Shown: positions 1 through 9,240, numbered from the stretch's first letter. The stretch: 64,000 nt of DNA from Nitrospiraceae bacterium (GCA_020632595.1 JACKFF010000002.1:248001-312000); one strand, 5' to 3'. Notes: generated by a model from the sequence alone, not told the origin. Numbers and translations: made by a program.

Positions 1-1621
1 GTTTCGCCGGTTCAATCATTTCATCTTCAGCGTCCGGAGGGGTGGGGGCCTCTCCCTGATGCGCAGGATCAGGAATGTTTTCTGAAGCTGTCGCCCGGGC
101 TTGTGCGGTCCGGAGATACGCATGAGATTCTTGAAGTCTGCGCTCTAGGTCCTGGATTTGTTGATCGAGTTGAGATTGGAAGTCGAGAGAGGGCCGGTAG
201 GAAATTCTCTTTAGCATATGAGAGGAAGGAGGCTCGTTCAGCCTTGTTGCCAGATGGGTTGGATAGCCAACAGCCATCGGTGTGGGCATGGGAAGCATGG
301 CTTCAGGGTGTTGGGCCATGTTGGCGGGAAGCGGGTTTCGAAAGAAGTTTACAATAAAACTGAGGGTAGTCCGGTGGTCCAGATTGCCGCAATGTCCTCC
401 ACGGGGATAAATTTTAGCCCGCGGCCCGAACACGGTCTTGAGATAATCCAATTCGCCGGGCGCAAGGATGATGTCGTCCGCATTATGCAAAAGTCCGATT
501 TTCGGGGTGTGTCTTAGGTATTCCTCCAGGGTGGCCAGGCTAAGGCTTGCGATGAGCCCCTGTTCCGTCATCCACGGGTATCTGGATTGAAAAAACGGGT
601 AAAACATTTCACGAAAATAATCCAAAAATGTCACGCGATTGGATACTTTAAAATAGTCCGTCATCGAGTCGGTTGCCGACAAGACCAGATTTTTCGGTTT
701 GATATATCCCGAATTGGTCAAGACGTCGGCCGTGAAAATCATATTGGCGGAGGAGAGGCGAAATGAGGTGCCAATGAGCGCAGCCAGGACCCCATCAGAA
801 GGTTGCCGGTTTTTATAGGCTGAATATAAAAAGTCGCCGCTAAAACTCACGAATTCCCCATGCCGGTATTCTTCCGAAAAGGCATGAAACACTTTGTCGA
901 AAAAATCCGGGAATTGATCGGTGCCGCCGGGAATATTGTCAGCCAACATGTCATCAAGGATGGAGGTCGAGGTATATAAGCTCACCGGCGGGTTGATCAG
1001 CAGAACTTTTGTAAAATGGAAATCTCCCTGCTCCCCGTCAAGCTGGGACACAAAAGCGGCCTGGGCTGCGCCCAAACTGTATCCCGTGAGATAAAACTCT
1101 GTGACCTCGATTTCGGTTTGAATGTCCAGCCAGGCCAATCGCATGACTCGATACAAGTCTTGTGAATCCTCCAGAAGGTGACCGGGGATTCCGGTGCGGG
1201 AGGCCGAGACGATAAAGTCCGGATGGGTGGGCGAGGATAAAGAGAGAACATGGAAGCCGGCTTGAAAAAAGGCTCGCTGCAGAACCTGCATCTTTTCGGA
1301 ATTATACCCTGCACCGGTTCCGGCAATGACAAATATCAATGGCGCGGCTTTTTCCTGGGCGACCAATGAATACCGCATTTTTTCCCCATACCAGAGAATG
1401 TCGGGGAGAGTACGATCCGGAAAGACGGTCAGTTCCCGATCTTCAACGGGGATATGCTTGGGAAGGTCGGCTTTCAGCGCCGTCGGCGTTCCAATGACTG
1501 TCGCGGCATAGGGACTGACATCTGGATAATCATAGGAGGTCTCTTGCTCCTGGGCGTGAATCGTAGATACAAAAAGGGAGGGCAACGATAGCATGAAAAG
1601 AAGCAAGACACGGGTATACAT
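1..1621 (-). CDS. Secreted alpha/beta hydrolase, C-terminus cut off by window edge
   Basis: The reading frame is open from an ATG at 1621 to the window edge (540 codons visible, no stop). AAAGGAGG lies just upstream of the start. The N-terminus is a signal peptide (MYTRVLLLFMLSLPSLF, cleavage near HAQE), so the protein is exported. An alpha/beta-hydrolase core follows. It has an oxyanion-type segment VIAGTGAGYNSEK, the nucleophile elbow GYSLGA (G-x-S-x-G), and a plausible late acid and base in HNADD and GGHCGN. After the hydrolase domain comes a Pro-rich stretch and then a Gln/Glu-rich, probably coiled-coil tail that runs off the window. Relatives are often mislabelled as protein kinases; nothing kinase-like is visible. 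The substrate is unknown. Confidence 0.85.
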   Translation of the reverse strand, partial: MYTRVLLLFMLSLPSLFVSTIHAQEQETSYDYPDVSPYAATVIGTPTALKADLPKHIPVEDRELTVFPDRTLPDILWYGEKMRYSLVAQEKAAPLIFVIAGTGAGYNSEKMQVLQRAFFQAGFHVLSLSSPTHPDFIVSASRTGIPGHLLEDSQDLYRVMRLAWLDIQTEIEVTEFYLTGYSLGAAQAAFVSQLDGEQGDFHFTKVLLINPPVSLYTSTSILDDMLADNIPGGTDQFPDFFDKVFHAFSEEYRHGEFVSFSGDFLYSAYKNRQPSDGVLAALIGTSFRLSSANMIFTADVLTNSGYIKPKNLVLSATDSMTDYFKVSNRVTFLDYFREMFYPFFQSRYPWMTEQGLIASLSLATLEEYLRHTPKIGLLHNADDIILAPGELDYLKTVFGPRAKIYPRGGHCGNLDHRTTLSFIVNFFRNPLPANMAQHPEAMLPMPTPMAVGYPTHLATRLNEPPSSHMLKRISYRPSLDFQSQLDQQIQDLERRLQESHAYLRTAQARATASENIPDPAHQGEAPTPPDAEDEMIEPAK

Positions 1622-2033
1622 ACACCTCCTTTATAATTTCGCGTGTGGGCAAAATTGATCCGGGCACCAGGAAAATGATCAAAATGTGCTCCCGCATTGT
1701 GCGGAATAGATTGGAAATTTTCAACATTAAAGTGCAGCTCTCCTCCCGATCTCCATTCTCCAGTCATGCCTCAAGCGCCGGCCCGATTTGGGCTCATGTC
1801 ATTTTGTGCGAAGCAGTCATTTTGGAAAAGGGAATCATATACTAGAATTCGAGAGGACCATTTGCACAAAAATGACCCATGGACTGGAAAGCGCATGAAC
1901 ATGGCAATGTCACTATGTGTCCAAAAATCAAATGGCCCTGTATACAATTCAATGTGCATTGCCATCGAGAACATTCTTTCATGAATGCGAATTGTGTCGT
2001 CGACTGAAAACTATTGAAAAACCTTGTGCGCAG
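1622..2033. other. Intergenic, no gene seen
   Basis: Short open frames exist on both strands, but none has a ribosome binding site or a recognisable protein. The stretch lies upstream of the hydrolase (minus strand) and of the threonine dehydratase relic (plus strand). It probably holds the hydrolase promoter, but I could not assign hexamers. Confidence 0.4.
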
Positions 2034-2365
2034 CCCTATTTGAAGCGAATTCTTGATGCCCGTATCTATGCCCTTGCCATAGAAACACTCTGGGATGAGG
2101 CTTCGCTCGTTTCCAGCTGCATGGGTAACCGGTGTGCTTTTTCAAAATTCGCAGAGCGTATAATCGTTGGTTACACGTCACTGATAAGCAGCGGGCCGGT
2201 GCCGCCATTGGGGCCTCTACGGACAATCGCGCAGATAGTCTAGCGTTGCGGGTCATGCGCCTTGGGGTGCATGCCACCATCGTGATGCCGGGAACAAATA
2301 CCTGCGTTTTAGGTGGATGCTGTCATCATTGTGGTTGAAGCCGGAACGAATGACGCTAAACAGCA
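2034..2365 (+). pseudogene. Frameshifted relic of threonine dehydratase N-terminus (ilvA-like)
   Basis: Two plus-strand frames read consecutively resemble the start of biosynthetic threonine dehydratase. The first (from 2034) reads PYLKRILDARIYALAIET, matching the typical YLKRIL-AR-Y-VA-ET opening. After a frame change near 2130 the second reads FFKIRRAYNRW, then GASTDNRADSLALRVMRLG, then ATIVMPGTN. These match the family's SFKLRGAY (which carries the PLP lysine), ASAGNHAQGVA and ALIVMP segments. A third frame near 2310 gives VDAV..VVEAGTNDA, like the following VDAVR...V.LHG..FDEA. The Lys is kept, but GNH has become DNR. Several residues are missing at the first junction, and the remaining ~400 codons are absent. 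It cannot make an enzyme. Confidence 0.7.
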
Positions 2366-2456
2366 GTAGTTACGTCATTCACCCGAATGGGAAATGAGAT
2401 AGGAAAAATCCAAACAGAGCAAAATTTCTTTTAAACTGATGGTTCTTTCCAAGGGA

Positions 2457-3998
2457 TCAAAATCTGACTTCGGTTTGAAGATAGAAATAATTGGTATTAT
2501 TGGCTGGAGGATTTCCTGGCACATCAGTCTGATTTGTAATATAAGAGCCCTTAAAGAAGTGTTCATAGCCTGCATCTATGGTAAAGCTTGGGGAAGGACG
2601 CCATTGAATTCTGACCTGCACATCCTGTCCTAAAAAATTTCCTGCCGCCCCCGTTGGATCCTGCATGCCGGAGTTGACCCACTCATCCCGGGATTGGGCC
2701 AAATACCAGGCTCGATATTTTACATTGATATCCAGGGTTGGGAGTGGGTGAGTGATCAGCCGGATGCCCGGCGAGCTGATGTTGGAACGATAGAAAGGGC
2801 CGAAGAGACTGGTTGAGGTATATTCAAAATTGCGCGCACCAAAGAGGCTGTCAAATGTATGGCTTTTGTTCCCATTAGGATTGTTTGTGCCACTGGCGTA
2901 ATCGTACATGGCCAAAATCCTGGGTGACCATGGAAAGGCAAAGGTATAACCAAGTGAGAAATGTTGAAAATAGGCAAAATGATCCATGTTGTCCAATGTG
3001 CCGAATTGCCAGGCAGATTCCGCTTCATAATCATACGCTCCAACTTCCGGTTGTTGATAGACCCGGACTCCTAAGGTTGAATGCCTTCTTTCGGTTCCTC
3101 CGTCCTTCTTCTCTTCATCTCTGCCAAAATAGTAGAGCTGGGTCCTGGCCCAGGAAAAGTGCGAGTTTTCATAGGAAAGCCCCCAGAAATAATTACCTCC
3201 ATTGGTAAACAAGCCAAAGCGATTCCTGGTGTTGTTATCGGCAACAACTTCTGTAAAAAAGGCGCGGAAAAACCACTGATCGGTCTCAGCTACTCTTAAA
3301 TGAATGCCATCAAAGGGCTGGGCAGTATTGGGAAAACGAGAACGAGCGACGAGGCGTCTTGACCCGATGTCCATATTGATGCGACCGACGTGAAGATCCG
3401 TTCGAAGGCCGGTCTCCAGGAAATTTTGGAGAGTCATAGACGCAAACAATTGTTGGATATTGGCCGCATTAAACGCGGAAGAACCAACAATGTCTGTGTC
3501 GGCCTTTTCACCGGAATTCGCTCCTTGAAATTCTAGCTGCGCCCGGAAAACCTTCCATTTTGTGGTGGCCCGAAAGCGGGTTCGCTGATCCCAAGCCCAG
3601 GTATTGCCTTTCTGGTCGGCCTTAAAAGGGTAATCAAATCCTTCTCGACGAACTCGATTGGTAAAGCCCAGGTCCAACCACTCGGGGGTATTGAGGGCAG
3701 CGGACAAATACCGGGGCCAATTGATAAGGTTTTCTTCCTGAATAATCACTTGATCCGGATATTCATTCCAGGTCCACTTCTGACCGTTTCGAATCCGCTC
3801 CCATACATTTTGAGGAATTTCTCTGGTTCTTTTCCTGACTGCATCCAAGCGCCAAAGTAAGTAGGGATCTTCCGGCGGAGGAGTCGGCTTTTTGTGGGGT
3901 TCCTCTCCCAGGGACGGGGATGCCGTCAGCAGGAACCAACATAAGGAAAGAGACATGACCTTTCCGGCATTCCTGATCTGGGTGAACCTTGGCCGCAT
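2457..3998 (-). CDS. Alginate-export-family outer-membrane porin
   Basis: A 513-residue protein with an N-terminal signal peptide (the alternative start MSLSLCWFLL at 3956 gives a cleaner one). It ends in the aromatic beta-barrel signature LQTEVRF, as expected for BAM-assembled outer-membrane proteins. Segments such as LDLGFTNRVRREGFDYPF, TRFRATTKWKVFRAQLEFQG, DLHVGRINMDIGSRRLVAR and DGIHLRVAETD fit the alginate-export (AlgE-like) barrel family. Family members pass anionic or organic solutes; the substrate here is unknown. It stands alone, with no alginate genes nearby, so the family name should not be read as proof of alginate export. Confidence 0.8.
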   Translation of the reverse strand: MRPRFTQIRNAGKVMSLSLCWFLLTASPSLGEEPHKKPTPPPEDPYLLWRLDAVRKRTREIPQNVWERIRNGQKWTWNEYPDQVIIQEENLINWPRYLSAALNTPEWLDLGFTNRVRREGFDYPFKADQKGNTWAWDQRTRFRATTKWKVFRAQLEFQGANSGEKADTDIVGSSAFNAANIQQLFASMTLQNFLETGLRTDLHVGRINMDIGSRRLVARSRFPNTAQPFDGIHLRVAETDQWFFRAFFTEVVADNNTRNRFGLFTNGGNYFWGLSYENSHFSWARTQLYYFGRDEEKKDGGTERRHSTLGVRVYQQPEVGAYDYEAESAWQFGTLDNMDHFAYFQHFSLGYTFAFPWSPRILAMYDYASGTNNPNGNKSHTFDSLFGARNFEYTSTSLFGPFYRSNISSPGIRLITHPLPTLDINVKYRAWYLAQSRDEWVNSGMQDPTGAAGNFLGQDVQVRIQWRPSPSFTIDAGYEHFFKGSYITNQTDVPGNPPANNTNYFYLQTEVRF

Positions 3999-4378
3999 GG
4001 AAGCTATACTGAGATATAAAGCCCTGATTTAGGCTGCTCTAAAGTGCCGGTTCTTTCGACAATTGCATGGATAAAGGTCGGAGCTGATCACTCCTCGGTC
4101 CCCTCTCCATTGTCTGGAGGGGGTGGCGGTTTTTTTGCCTGAAAACGGCAAGTGGAAATATCAATGCTCAGGGACTCGCTTTCACCTGTTATGCTTCTTT
4201 AGCATGAATTTTTCTTCGGATGACAACCCTGACAAAGTGGAAGCGCCACAAGATAGCACTCTATTGCAAAAAACTCATTAAGACAGAGCACACTCACGCA
4301 ACACTCGATTAAACCAAACTTTCTGATCTACCCATCCTCAGGGTTGCTGAGAGGATCATTTTTTCCGGCGTGAGAAGA
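3999..4378. other. Intergenic with a plus-strand terminator-like hairpin
   Basis: This 380-bp gap lies between two minus-strand outer-membrane genes. At about 4101-4137 a G/C-rich hairpin (CCCTCTCC / GGAGGGGG) is followed by TGGCGG and seven T on the plus strand. That looks like an intrinsic terminator, but no plus-strand gene ends here. A weak hairpin ATGCT-tcttt-AGCAT follows at about 4190-4207. No gene is seen. Confidence 0.4.
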
Positions 4379-5389
4379 TTAAAAAGTCAATTTGGCACCC
4401 AGCCAGGTATTCAGATTTTTTAACCCCTTTTCAAAGCTTTCTTTTCGATGTGACCCCTGAAACCCGGCTGTGATCTGAAGTATCTCGTTTACCCGATATC
4501 GGGAGGCAATGTCCCCCTGGATCACATTTTCATGTTGTCCCTTGCGTTCATCCCCCTGGATACCGGTGGTCCATCCGTTAAATTCATAATGAAGTCCCAT
4601 CTCCAAACTAAGACGTTCTGTGATCTCATATTCAAATTCTCCCGTCACGAAATGATTGAAGTAAGAAATATCATCTTGCAACTCCGGCTGCTTTCGCCCA
4701 TCAGCCAATCCTCGTTCATAATGGTAGCCCAGAGCTAACCCGATCTTCTGCGTGGGTGCCCATTCCATGTGCGTCCCGATAGTCCAAAACCTGGTATCCC
4801 GCTGTCTAAAGGGTTTATCGTAGTCCCGCAATCCATAGCGGCCATAGAGAATAAGCCGGAGATCGTCCATGCCGGGGATTTGTTGAGCAAGCCCTCCAGC
4901 CCAATAATTAGTGGTGACCTCTTCATTTTTTACTTGTGGGGGATTTCCGTCAGACTCCTCAATCGGCCGCACCTCATTTTTCCCTAAAAATAAATCGGGT
5001 CCGAAAAAATAGCGCATCAGGAGAGCTGTGGTGGAGGTTAGATTATGGGAGGCCTCCACGCTCAATGATCCGTGATTGAATTGCGTGTTGTTGGTAAACA
5101 CAAACCCTTGTCCACGGACACCCAATTCGGTAGGTCGACCCATCAACGAGAAAGATTTCATGATGTGGGCCGTAGGTTCAAACACCACATCGTCTCCCTG
5201 GTTGGCGAGAAGGCTATCAATAACCGGTTGGGTGGGGTCCTGGTTTCGACTCAGCCGCCGTGTCGAGGAGAACAGGGCGGCATCGTCGGTATAGTAGACA
5301 TTGCTCTCGCCGGTGACCGTCCACCCGGCAAACGAGGGTGATGCGAGAAAGACGAGAATTCCAATGAGAAGAGATGAAAAAAAAGGCAT
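4379..5389 (-). CDS. Outer-membrane beta-barrel protein, function unknown
   Basis: The chosen start (MPFFSSLLIGILVFLASPSFAG) gives a compact signal peptide and has AGGAGA upstream. In-frame ATGs also exist at 5428 and 5500. The mature part (about 315 residues) alternates polar and aromatic strands, for example LILYGRYGLRDYD, GTHMEWAPTQKIGLALGYHYERG and LEMGLHYEFNGWTTG. It ends in TWLGAKLTF, a C-terminal beta-signal. It is therefore an outer-membrane barrel, resembling outer-membrane beta-barrel proteins of unknown role with a growing strand pattern. No ligand can be proposed. A 10-codon ORF lies directly upstream (see separate entry). Confidence 0.75.
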   Translation of the reverse strand: MPFFSSLLIGILVFLASPSFAGWTVTGESNVYYTDDAALFSSTRRLSRNQDPTQPVIDSLLANQGDDVVFEPTAHIMKSFSLMGRPTELGVRGQGFVFTNNTQFNHGSLSVEASHNLTSTTALLMRYFFGPDLFLGKNEVRPIEESDGNPPQVKNEEVTTNYWAGGLAQQIPGMDDLRLILYGRYGLRDYDKPFRQRDTRFWTIGTHMEWAPTQKIGLALGYHYERGLADGRKQPELQDDISYFNHFVTGEFEYEITERLSLEMGLHYEFNGWTTGIQGDERKGQHENVIQGDIASRYRVNEILQITAGFQGSHRKESFEKGLKNLNTWLGAKLTF

Positions 5390-5427
5390 GTGAGCAGGGT
5401 CTCCTGTGCCGGTTCGTCTCAAGAACA

Positions 5428-5460
5428 TCAGCCGTCGGGTCCGCAGTTGTCGACGGACAT
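5428..5460 (-). other. Possible 10-codon leader ORF overlapping an alternative start
   Basis: AAGGAGG, one of the best ribosome binding sites near here, sits 4 nt before an ATG at 5460. The ATG opens a 10-residue peptide (MSVDNCGPDG). Its stop TGA overlaps the in-frame ATG of the outer-membrane gene at 5428 (TGATG). Such an overlap can couple translation. The barrel gene may therefore start at 5428 rather than 5389. There is no evidence that the peptide itself matters. Confidence 0.35.
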
Positions 5461-5812
5461 GTATCCTCCTTGCGTCATGTCTGCGAGTCAGGGCAGGCAT
5501 TTATCCTCAGGCACACACAGATAAATTTCCGATTGGACATTGCAGGAATGACGGGGTTGAGGGATCCCTCCCTGCAGGGTGAAGTAGAACGCCGTACGTC
5601 ATGTTCCAAGAAAACCCCCTGCTTATCCTTCTTCAGACATGATCCGAGCCGCCAAGTCGAATTTGGTACCGTTCAGGGCCAACACCCCATCGGCCTCAGA
5701 ATGTTGGAAAGGACGCCAGGGTTTTTAACGTATCTATTCATGCTGAGGCAATCAAAATCCGAACCCTTATCCTGGGAGCTTTGTTGCGGGGGAATGTCTG
5801 ACCTCAGGATCC
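5461..5812. other. Intergenic, no gene seen
   Basis: This is the upstream region of the minus-strand barrel gene. A long plus-strand frame crosses it, but it has no ribosome binding site and runs antisense into the barrel gene, so I do not call it. Promoter elements were not clear. Confidence 0.35.
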
Positions 5813-5817
5813 TGAGT

Positions 5818-6032
5818 GGGTCGGTTTAAAAAAGCCGCCAGCGGCGTTCTCGCCATTTTCCCGTGCTCACGTACTCAGCGTACGCTCCGCGCGTACAAAC
5901 GGCTGCGGCCTTGCTGGACGGACCCTACGGGCAGACTCAGGGCATGCTTTTTTGAACCGACCCGGAGCCTTTGATGAGTAATCTAATCCTGGGCAATTTT
6001 GTCCTTGTTAATCTTAATTATTCAACACTCCC
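5818..6032 (+). repeat. MITE-like element, copy A (subfamily I, 215 bp)
   Basis: The left end is GGGTCGGTTTAAAAAA. Its near-perfect inverted partner TTTTTTGAACCGACCC lies at 5948-5963. A 69-bp tail then ends in TTATTCAACACTCCC. The element is flanked by the direct repeat TGAGT (5813-5817 and 6033-6037), which marks a 5-bp target duplication. Inside are GCCGCCAGCGGC, a conserved TGCTCACGTACT block and AGACTCAGGGCATGC. It has no coding capacity. Confidence 0.85.
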
Positions 6033-6369
6033 TGAGTCGAAAAGGGTCAGAAGTGTCTGTTATAGTTTTGTGCCAGAAAACCGGGACAGGCAGAAAGCTG
6101 ATGGGCGACCACCAATCGGCCCCCATGATTGGAACGGGGGAACGGCCTATCCTCCTGGACCCTTTGAACGCAGCAATCTTGAGAGGGTTTCTGTTGTGAC
6201 AAACGGCCGCAAATATGACAAGTCGATCAGGAGGAAGAACGACACAGCTCTCACGGGCAGGCAGATGAAAATCTTCAGGTGCATGCTTTGAGAAATGTCC
6301 TTTGTGATAAAAACGGTGAATCCGAGATTCGGGAATGCCATTCATGTGGCAAAAGAAAGGGAGTGACGA
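6033..6369. other. Intergenic, no gene seen
   Basis: The stretch lies between repeat copy A and the DUF4136 lipoprotein gene. Overlapping frames are present on both strands, but none has start signals or a recognisable protein. The lipoprotein promoter must lie here; no confident hexamers. Confidence 0.3.
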
Positions 6370-6912
6370 ATGCGAGGTCTCATGAGACTTTTTGTTTTTT
6401 GGTCGATTCCGGTTTTTGTCGGATGCTCCAGTATCTCCGTCAGTTCCGATTATAATGAATCGACTGACTTTACCGCGTTGAAAACATTTTCATGGTTGCT
6501 GAAAACGCCGGAAGGAGCTATCGATCTGGGTGGGGGCAACCCACTGGCCCGGCAAAGGATTCAGGATGCTGTCGCAGCCGAGCTTGCGAACAAGGGATTC
6601 ATGGAAATTATCGATGGGAAGTCAGATTTTTACGTGACCTATTTTGTTGGTACTCAGGAGAGGATTCAGGTCCAACCTATGCAAGGTCCCCTGATGAGAC
6701 CGTATCGGATGGGTATGGGCTACGCAGAAGTTTACCAATACGAGGAAGGCACGCTCATACTCGATCTGCTTGATTCGAAGAAGCAGCATGTCATCTGGCG
6801 TGGGGTTGCCAAAGGAGAGGTGGATTGGCAAAGATCCCATGAAGAGAAGACGGAGCTAATTGATGAGGCCGTCCATAAAGTTCTGGCAACATTCCCCCCA
6901 AAACGTTCCTGA
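6370..6912 (+). CDS. DUF4136-type lipoprotein
   Basis: A 180-residue protein. The N-terminus is a lipoprotein signal with lipobox (residues about 8-19, ending VGCSS), so the mature protein is acylated at Cys and likely sits in the outer membrane. The rest fits the DUF4136 fold: an early DFTALKTFSWL motif, a middle segment NPLARQRIQDAVAAELANKGF, a strand pair DFYVTYFVG, then EGTLILDLLDSKKQHVIWRGVAKGEV and a C-terminal EAVHKVLATFP helix. GGGAG precedes the start. The function of this family is not known. No operon partner is evident. Confidence 0.85.
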   Translation: MRGLMRLFVFWSIPVFVGCSSISVSSDYNESTDFTALKTFSWLLKTPEGAIDLGGGNPLARQRIQDAVAAELANKGFMEIIDGKSDFYVTYFVGTQERIQVQPMQGPLMRPYRMGMGYAEVYQYEEGTLILDLLDSKKQHVIWRGVAKGEVDWQRSHEEKTELIDEAVHKVLATFPPKRS

Positions 6913-7181
6913 TGCATCACGGTTGGCTTCGCGAAGTCCGACTACCATGGAATCTCTTTTAAAGACGCTTCTCGATCTTAAAAGATATGCGATCAAATTG
7001 CCGGAAAGTCCTTTCATTGGCATGGGGCTGAAAAGTAGCGTGGCGTGAAGCGGATGCGGCCGTTTACGGTCTGTACACAGGCCCGCCACTGAAGGGGAGC
7101 TTCACTAAATCTTTCTGGTTATGGTAAAATCAAACGGTTTTCCGGGAAGAATTAAGAATTTTATCTACAAAGGAGGAGAAC

Positions 7182-7436
7182 ATGGAAGCTGTCATTGGTG
7201 GTGTGGTGGTCGGAGCTGTTGTCGCAGTGGCTGCTCCCTCCATAGCGTCGGGAATTGGATCGGTACTTCGGCCTATGGCCAAAGAAATTATTAAAGGAGG
7301 TCTTGTGGCCTACGCCGCTGTTTCAGAAATGGTTTCTGAAACCGGGGAACATTTCAATGACATTGTGGCTGAGGCCAAGGCAGAAATCGAGCATCACGAT
7401 AAAAAAATGCCGCGGGCTAAAGCGCAGCAGGCTTGA
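7182..7436 (+). CDS. DUF5132 small membrane protein (metal-ATPase-associated type)
   Basis: An 84-residue protein preceded by AAAGGAGGAG. It opens with a Gly/Ala/Val membrane helix (residues 4-25), then a conserved RPMAKEIIKGGLVAYAAVSEMVSETGE-like amphipathic region. It ends in an acidic/His segment (EAKAEIEHHDKK). It is nearly identical in plan to the protein at 15250-15489. DUF5132 resembles DUF1490/PacL, small membrane proteins that scaffold P1B-type metal ATPases in mycobacteria. By analogy it may help a metal pump; that is inference. The cognate ATPase locus lies 4-8 kb away on the other strand. Confidence 0.8.
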   Translation: MEAVIGGVVVGAVVAVAAPSIASGIGSVLRPMAKEIIKGGLVAYAAVSEMVSETGEHFNDIVAEAKAEIEHHDKKMPRAKAQQA

Positions 7437-8160
7437 CCAAGGAATAGCCCAAGTTTGGCAGGCAATACCCCGCTCAGCTCACGCAAATCTTATGTCGGGG
7501 GATGAGCTGTTTCCAGGATAAAAAAGGACGTGAGCCATTGTTGAAGTCGTGTGCCTTGATGATTGTTCTCTATCAGAAAGTCAGGACTCAGGGGCAAAAT
7601 GCGGAGGGGAATACATTACTGTCCCAGTTGGTACCCTTAGTGCCGGCTTGAAGGATAGGGTCAGATTCTACCCTTCTCAGATTCATTCACCAGCAACTTC
7701 AGTGGGCCTCTGACCTGAATGAGGAGGAGCTGTATTATCCCTTCTGCTTGGCATAAGTTTGGTCTTTACCCTACCTGTTTTTCTTCCGTTACTGAAGTCA
7801 TTTCCCCCGAATCCTCTTAGCTGCTTAGAATTGCCATGATTGCCTGTGTGTGGAATGAAGGAAGGACAGTTTGTGAAGAGGTAAGACTCTGCTGCTTTAT
7901 TCCCGCGCGAAATTCGATTGCCCTGAAATATTTGTCGAGCGGTAAAAGACGAACAGTCTTAAACCCCGGTTTGGATCCACTGCCCATCATCTCTACAGTT
8001 TTTCCGGCCTTTGACAATGTCTCCAAACACATTTTCATTTGAATGACTCGCACTGCTGAGCGTTTCCCTTCCTCGGTGATGGCTTTCCTTCTCAATGTCA
8101 CAAAATATGAATTCCATAGGAAAGATGCTAAAGCCGGTCGTTAGAGATTTCATAAAAAAT
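7437..8160. other. Long intergenic, no gene seen
   Basis: This stretch of about 720 bp lies between a plus-strand gene and the 3' end of a minus-strand gene. Frames of 68-96 codons exist (for example 7817-8101 minus) but lack ribosome binding sites and protein-like composition. I see no repeat copy, tRNA or clear terminator. Confidence 0.35.
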
Positions 8161-8742
8161 TTAGGATTGAAGTGGAAAGGATGTGTGGATCTGTCTGGAT
8201 TGTGGTCCACCTGGTACGCAGTGCGGGCCATCCTGATAGCGGATGGCAATTCCGGTGAGCGATCTCACCGTTGTGTCATACATCATGGGCGTTCCCATGC
8301 CGTAAGGCGAATACCCGAATCCACCTATTGTGTATCCGGTTGTACCGTATCCCCCGTACCCGCCCATACCATAAGAGGCATATCCCCATCCGGGGTAGCC
8401 GTAATTGTACGCATACCCTCCGTAGGCGGGAGTTGAGACTGTCCGTTTTGTTCCCTTATAGAGCACGACGGCGTCGGCCCCTAAATCAGCCGCTTTTTTG
8501 ATAATGGCCCCTTCCTCGTCTGCATAACTCTCCGCCGAATCCAGGACACTCAATTGGGCCAGGGCGATATGAGGGCATTTTGGCTCTAGAGCCATCACTT
8601 CCACATCTAAAGTCGATTTTTTGGGTGGAAAGGTTTGGCTCGTTAATAGAATGGTATCGACTGAGGTACACCCTGTCATGATGAACCATATACCCGTCAA
8701 ACATAGGGCAAATAATACGGTCGGTCGTTTTACGCAATCCAT
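8161..8742 (-). CDS. Gly/Tyr-rich lipoprotein, function unknown
   Basis: A 193-residue protein preceded by AAGGAGACCCGA. The N-terminus is a lipoprotein signal with lipobox (IMTGCTS). A short folded region follows (KSTLDVEVMALEPKCPHIALAQLSVLDS... AAIIKKAADLGADAVVLYKGT), like lipoproteins with a YbjQ- or Rcs-like 'ADAVV' core. Residues about 105-150 are a low-complexity Gly/Tyr/Pro region. It lies 15 bp after the gene at 8758-9240 and is probably co-transcribed with it. The role is unknown. Confidence 0.75.
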   Translation of the reverse strand: MDCVKRPTVLFALCLTGIWFIMTGCTSVDTILLTSQTFPPKKSTLDVEVMALEPKCPHIALAQLSVLDSAESYADEEGAIIKKAADLGADAVVLYKGTKRTVSTPAYGGYAYNYGYPGWGYASYGMGGYGGYGTTGYTIGGFGYSPYGMGTPMMYDTTVRSLTGIAIRYQDGPHCVPGGPQSRQIHTSFPLQS

Positions 8743-8757
8743 TCGGGTCTCCTTGCC

Positions 8758-9240
8758 TTATCGCAAATATTGTTCAATCAACTTGCTTTCTGTTTCTATG
8801 CGCAACACTTCGATCCCGGCCCGTTGTTGTCGATAATCATTCATGGCCTCTTTAAATTCTTGAAGTCGGCTAAGCCAGGCTTGTAAGGCTTCGGGTTTTT
8901 TTTCGGGATGGTCCTGGACTTTCCGCAAGAGTCCCTCAGTGAATCGCAATCCGTCGAGTTGCAGCTTCCATTGTTCCTGATGCAGTTCCCAGCCTCTCAG
9001 ATCAAGATTCCGGACTTCCTGAATGAGAGGATCATTGGAATCCGGAACCTCGCGTAAAAACTTCATCCGGTCCGAAACCTTCTCAATGTTAATGGTCAAT
9101 TCGGCAATGTGGCGTTCGATGTCCGTGATGATGAATGGTAAGGGGTGCATTTCCTCATTTGCGGCCATGGAGTTTCCCATGATTCCCATGGTCAAGGTCA
9201 GCACCATTGCGAAAATGTGCGTCATGCGTGACATGCTCAT
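8758..9240 (-). CDS. Periplasmic helical protein, function unknown
   Basis: A 160-residue protein with a signal peptide (MSMSRMTHIFAMVLTLTMG...SMAAN). The mature part is almost wholly charged helix with heptad-like spacing (ITDIERHIAELTINIEKVSDRMKF and WLSRLQEFKEAMNDYRQQ), so it is probably a coiled coil. It is the first gene of a likely two-gene minus-strand unit with the lipoprotein at 8161-8742. No family is recognised. Confidence 0.7.
   Translation of the reverse strand: MSMSRMTHIFAMVLTLTMGIMGNSMAANEEMHPLPFIITDIERHIAELTINIEKVSDRMKFLREVPDSNDPLIQEVRNLDLRGWELHQEQWKLQLDGLRFTEGLLRKVQDHPEKKPEALQAWLSRLQEFKEAMNDYRQQRAGIEVLRIETESKLIEQYLR

Noticed and set aside
2457..3998. Reading the porin as evidence of alginate synthesis
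   Set aside because: No alginate polymerase, epimerase or lyase gene is in the window; this barrel family is broader than its name.
4101..4137. Terminator of a plus-strand gene
   Set aside because: A hairpin and T-run are present, but no plus-strand gene ends there. I mention it only in the gap entry.
5374..5829. 151-codon plus-strand ORF
   Set aside because: It starts within the signal-peptide coding part of the barrel gene on the other strand and runs into repeat copy A; no recognisable protein.
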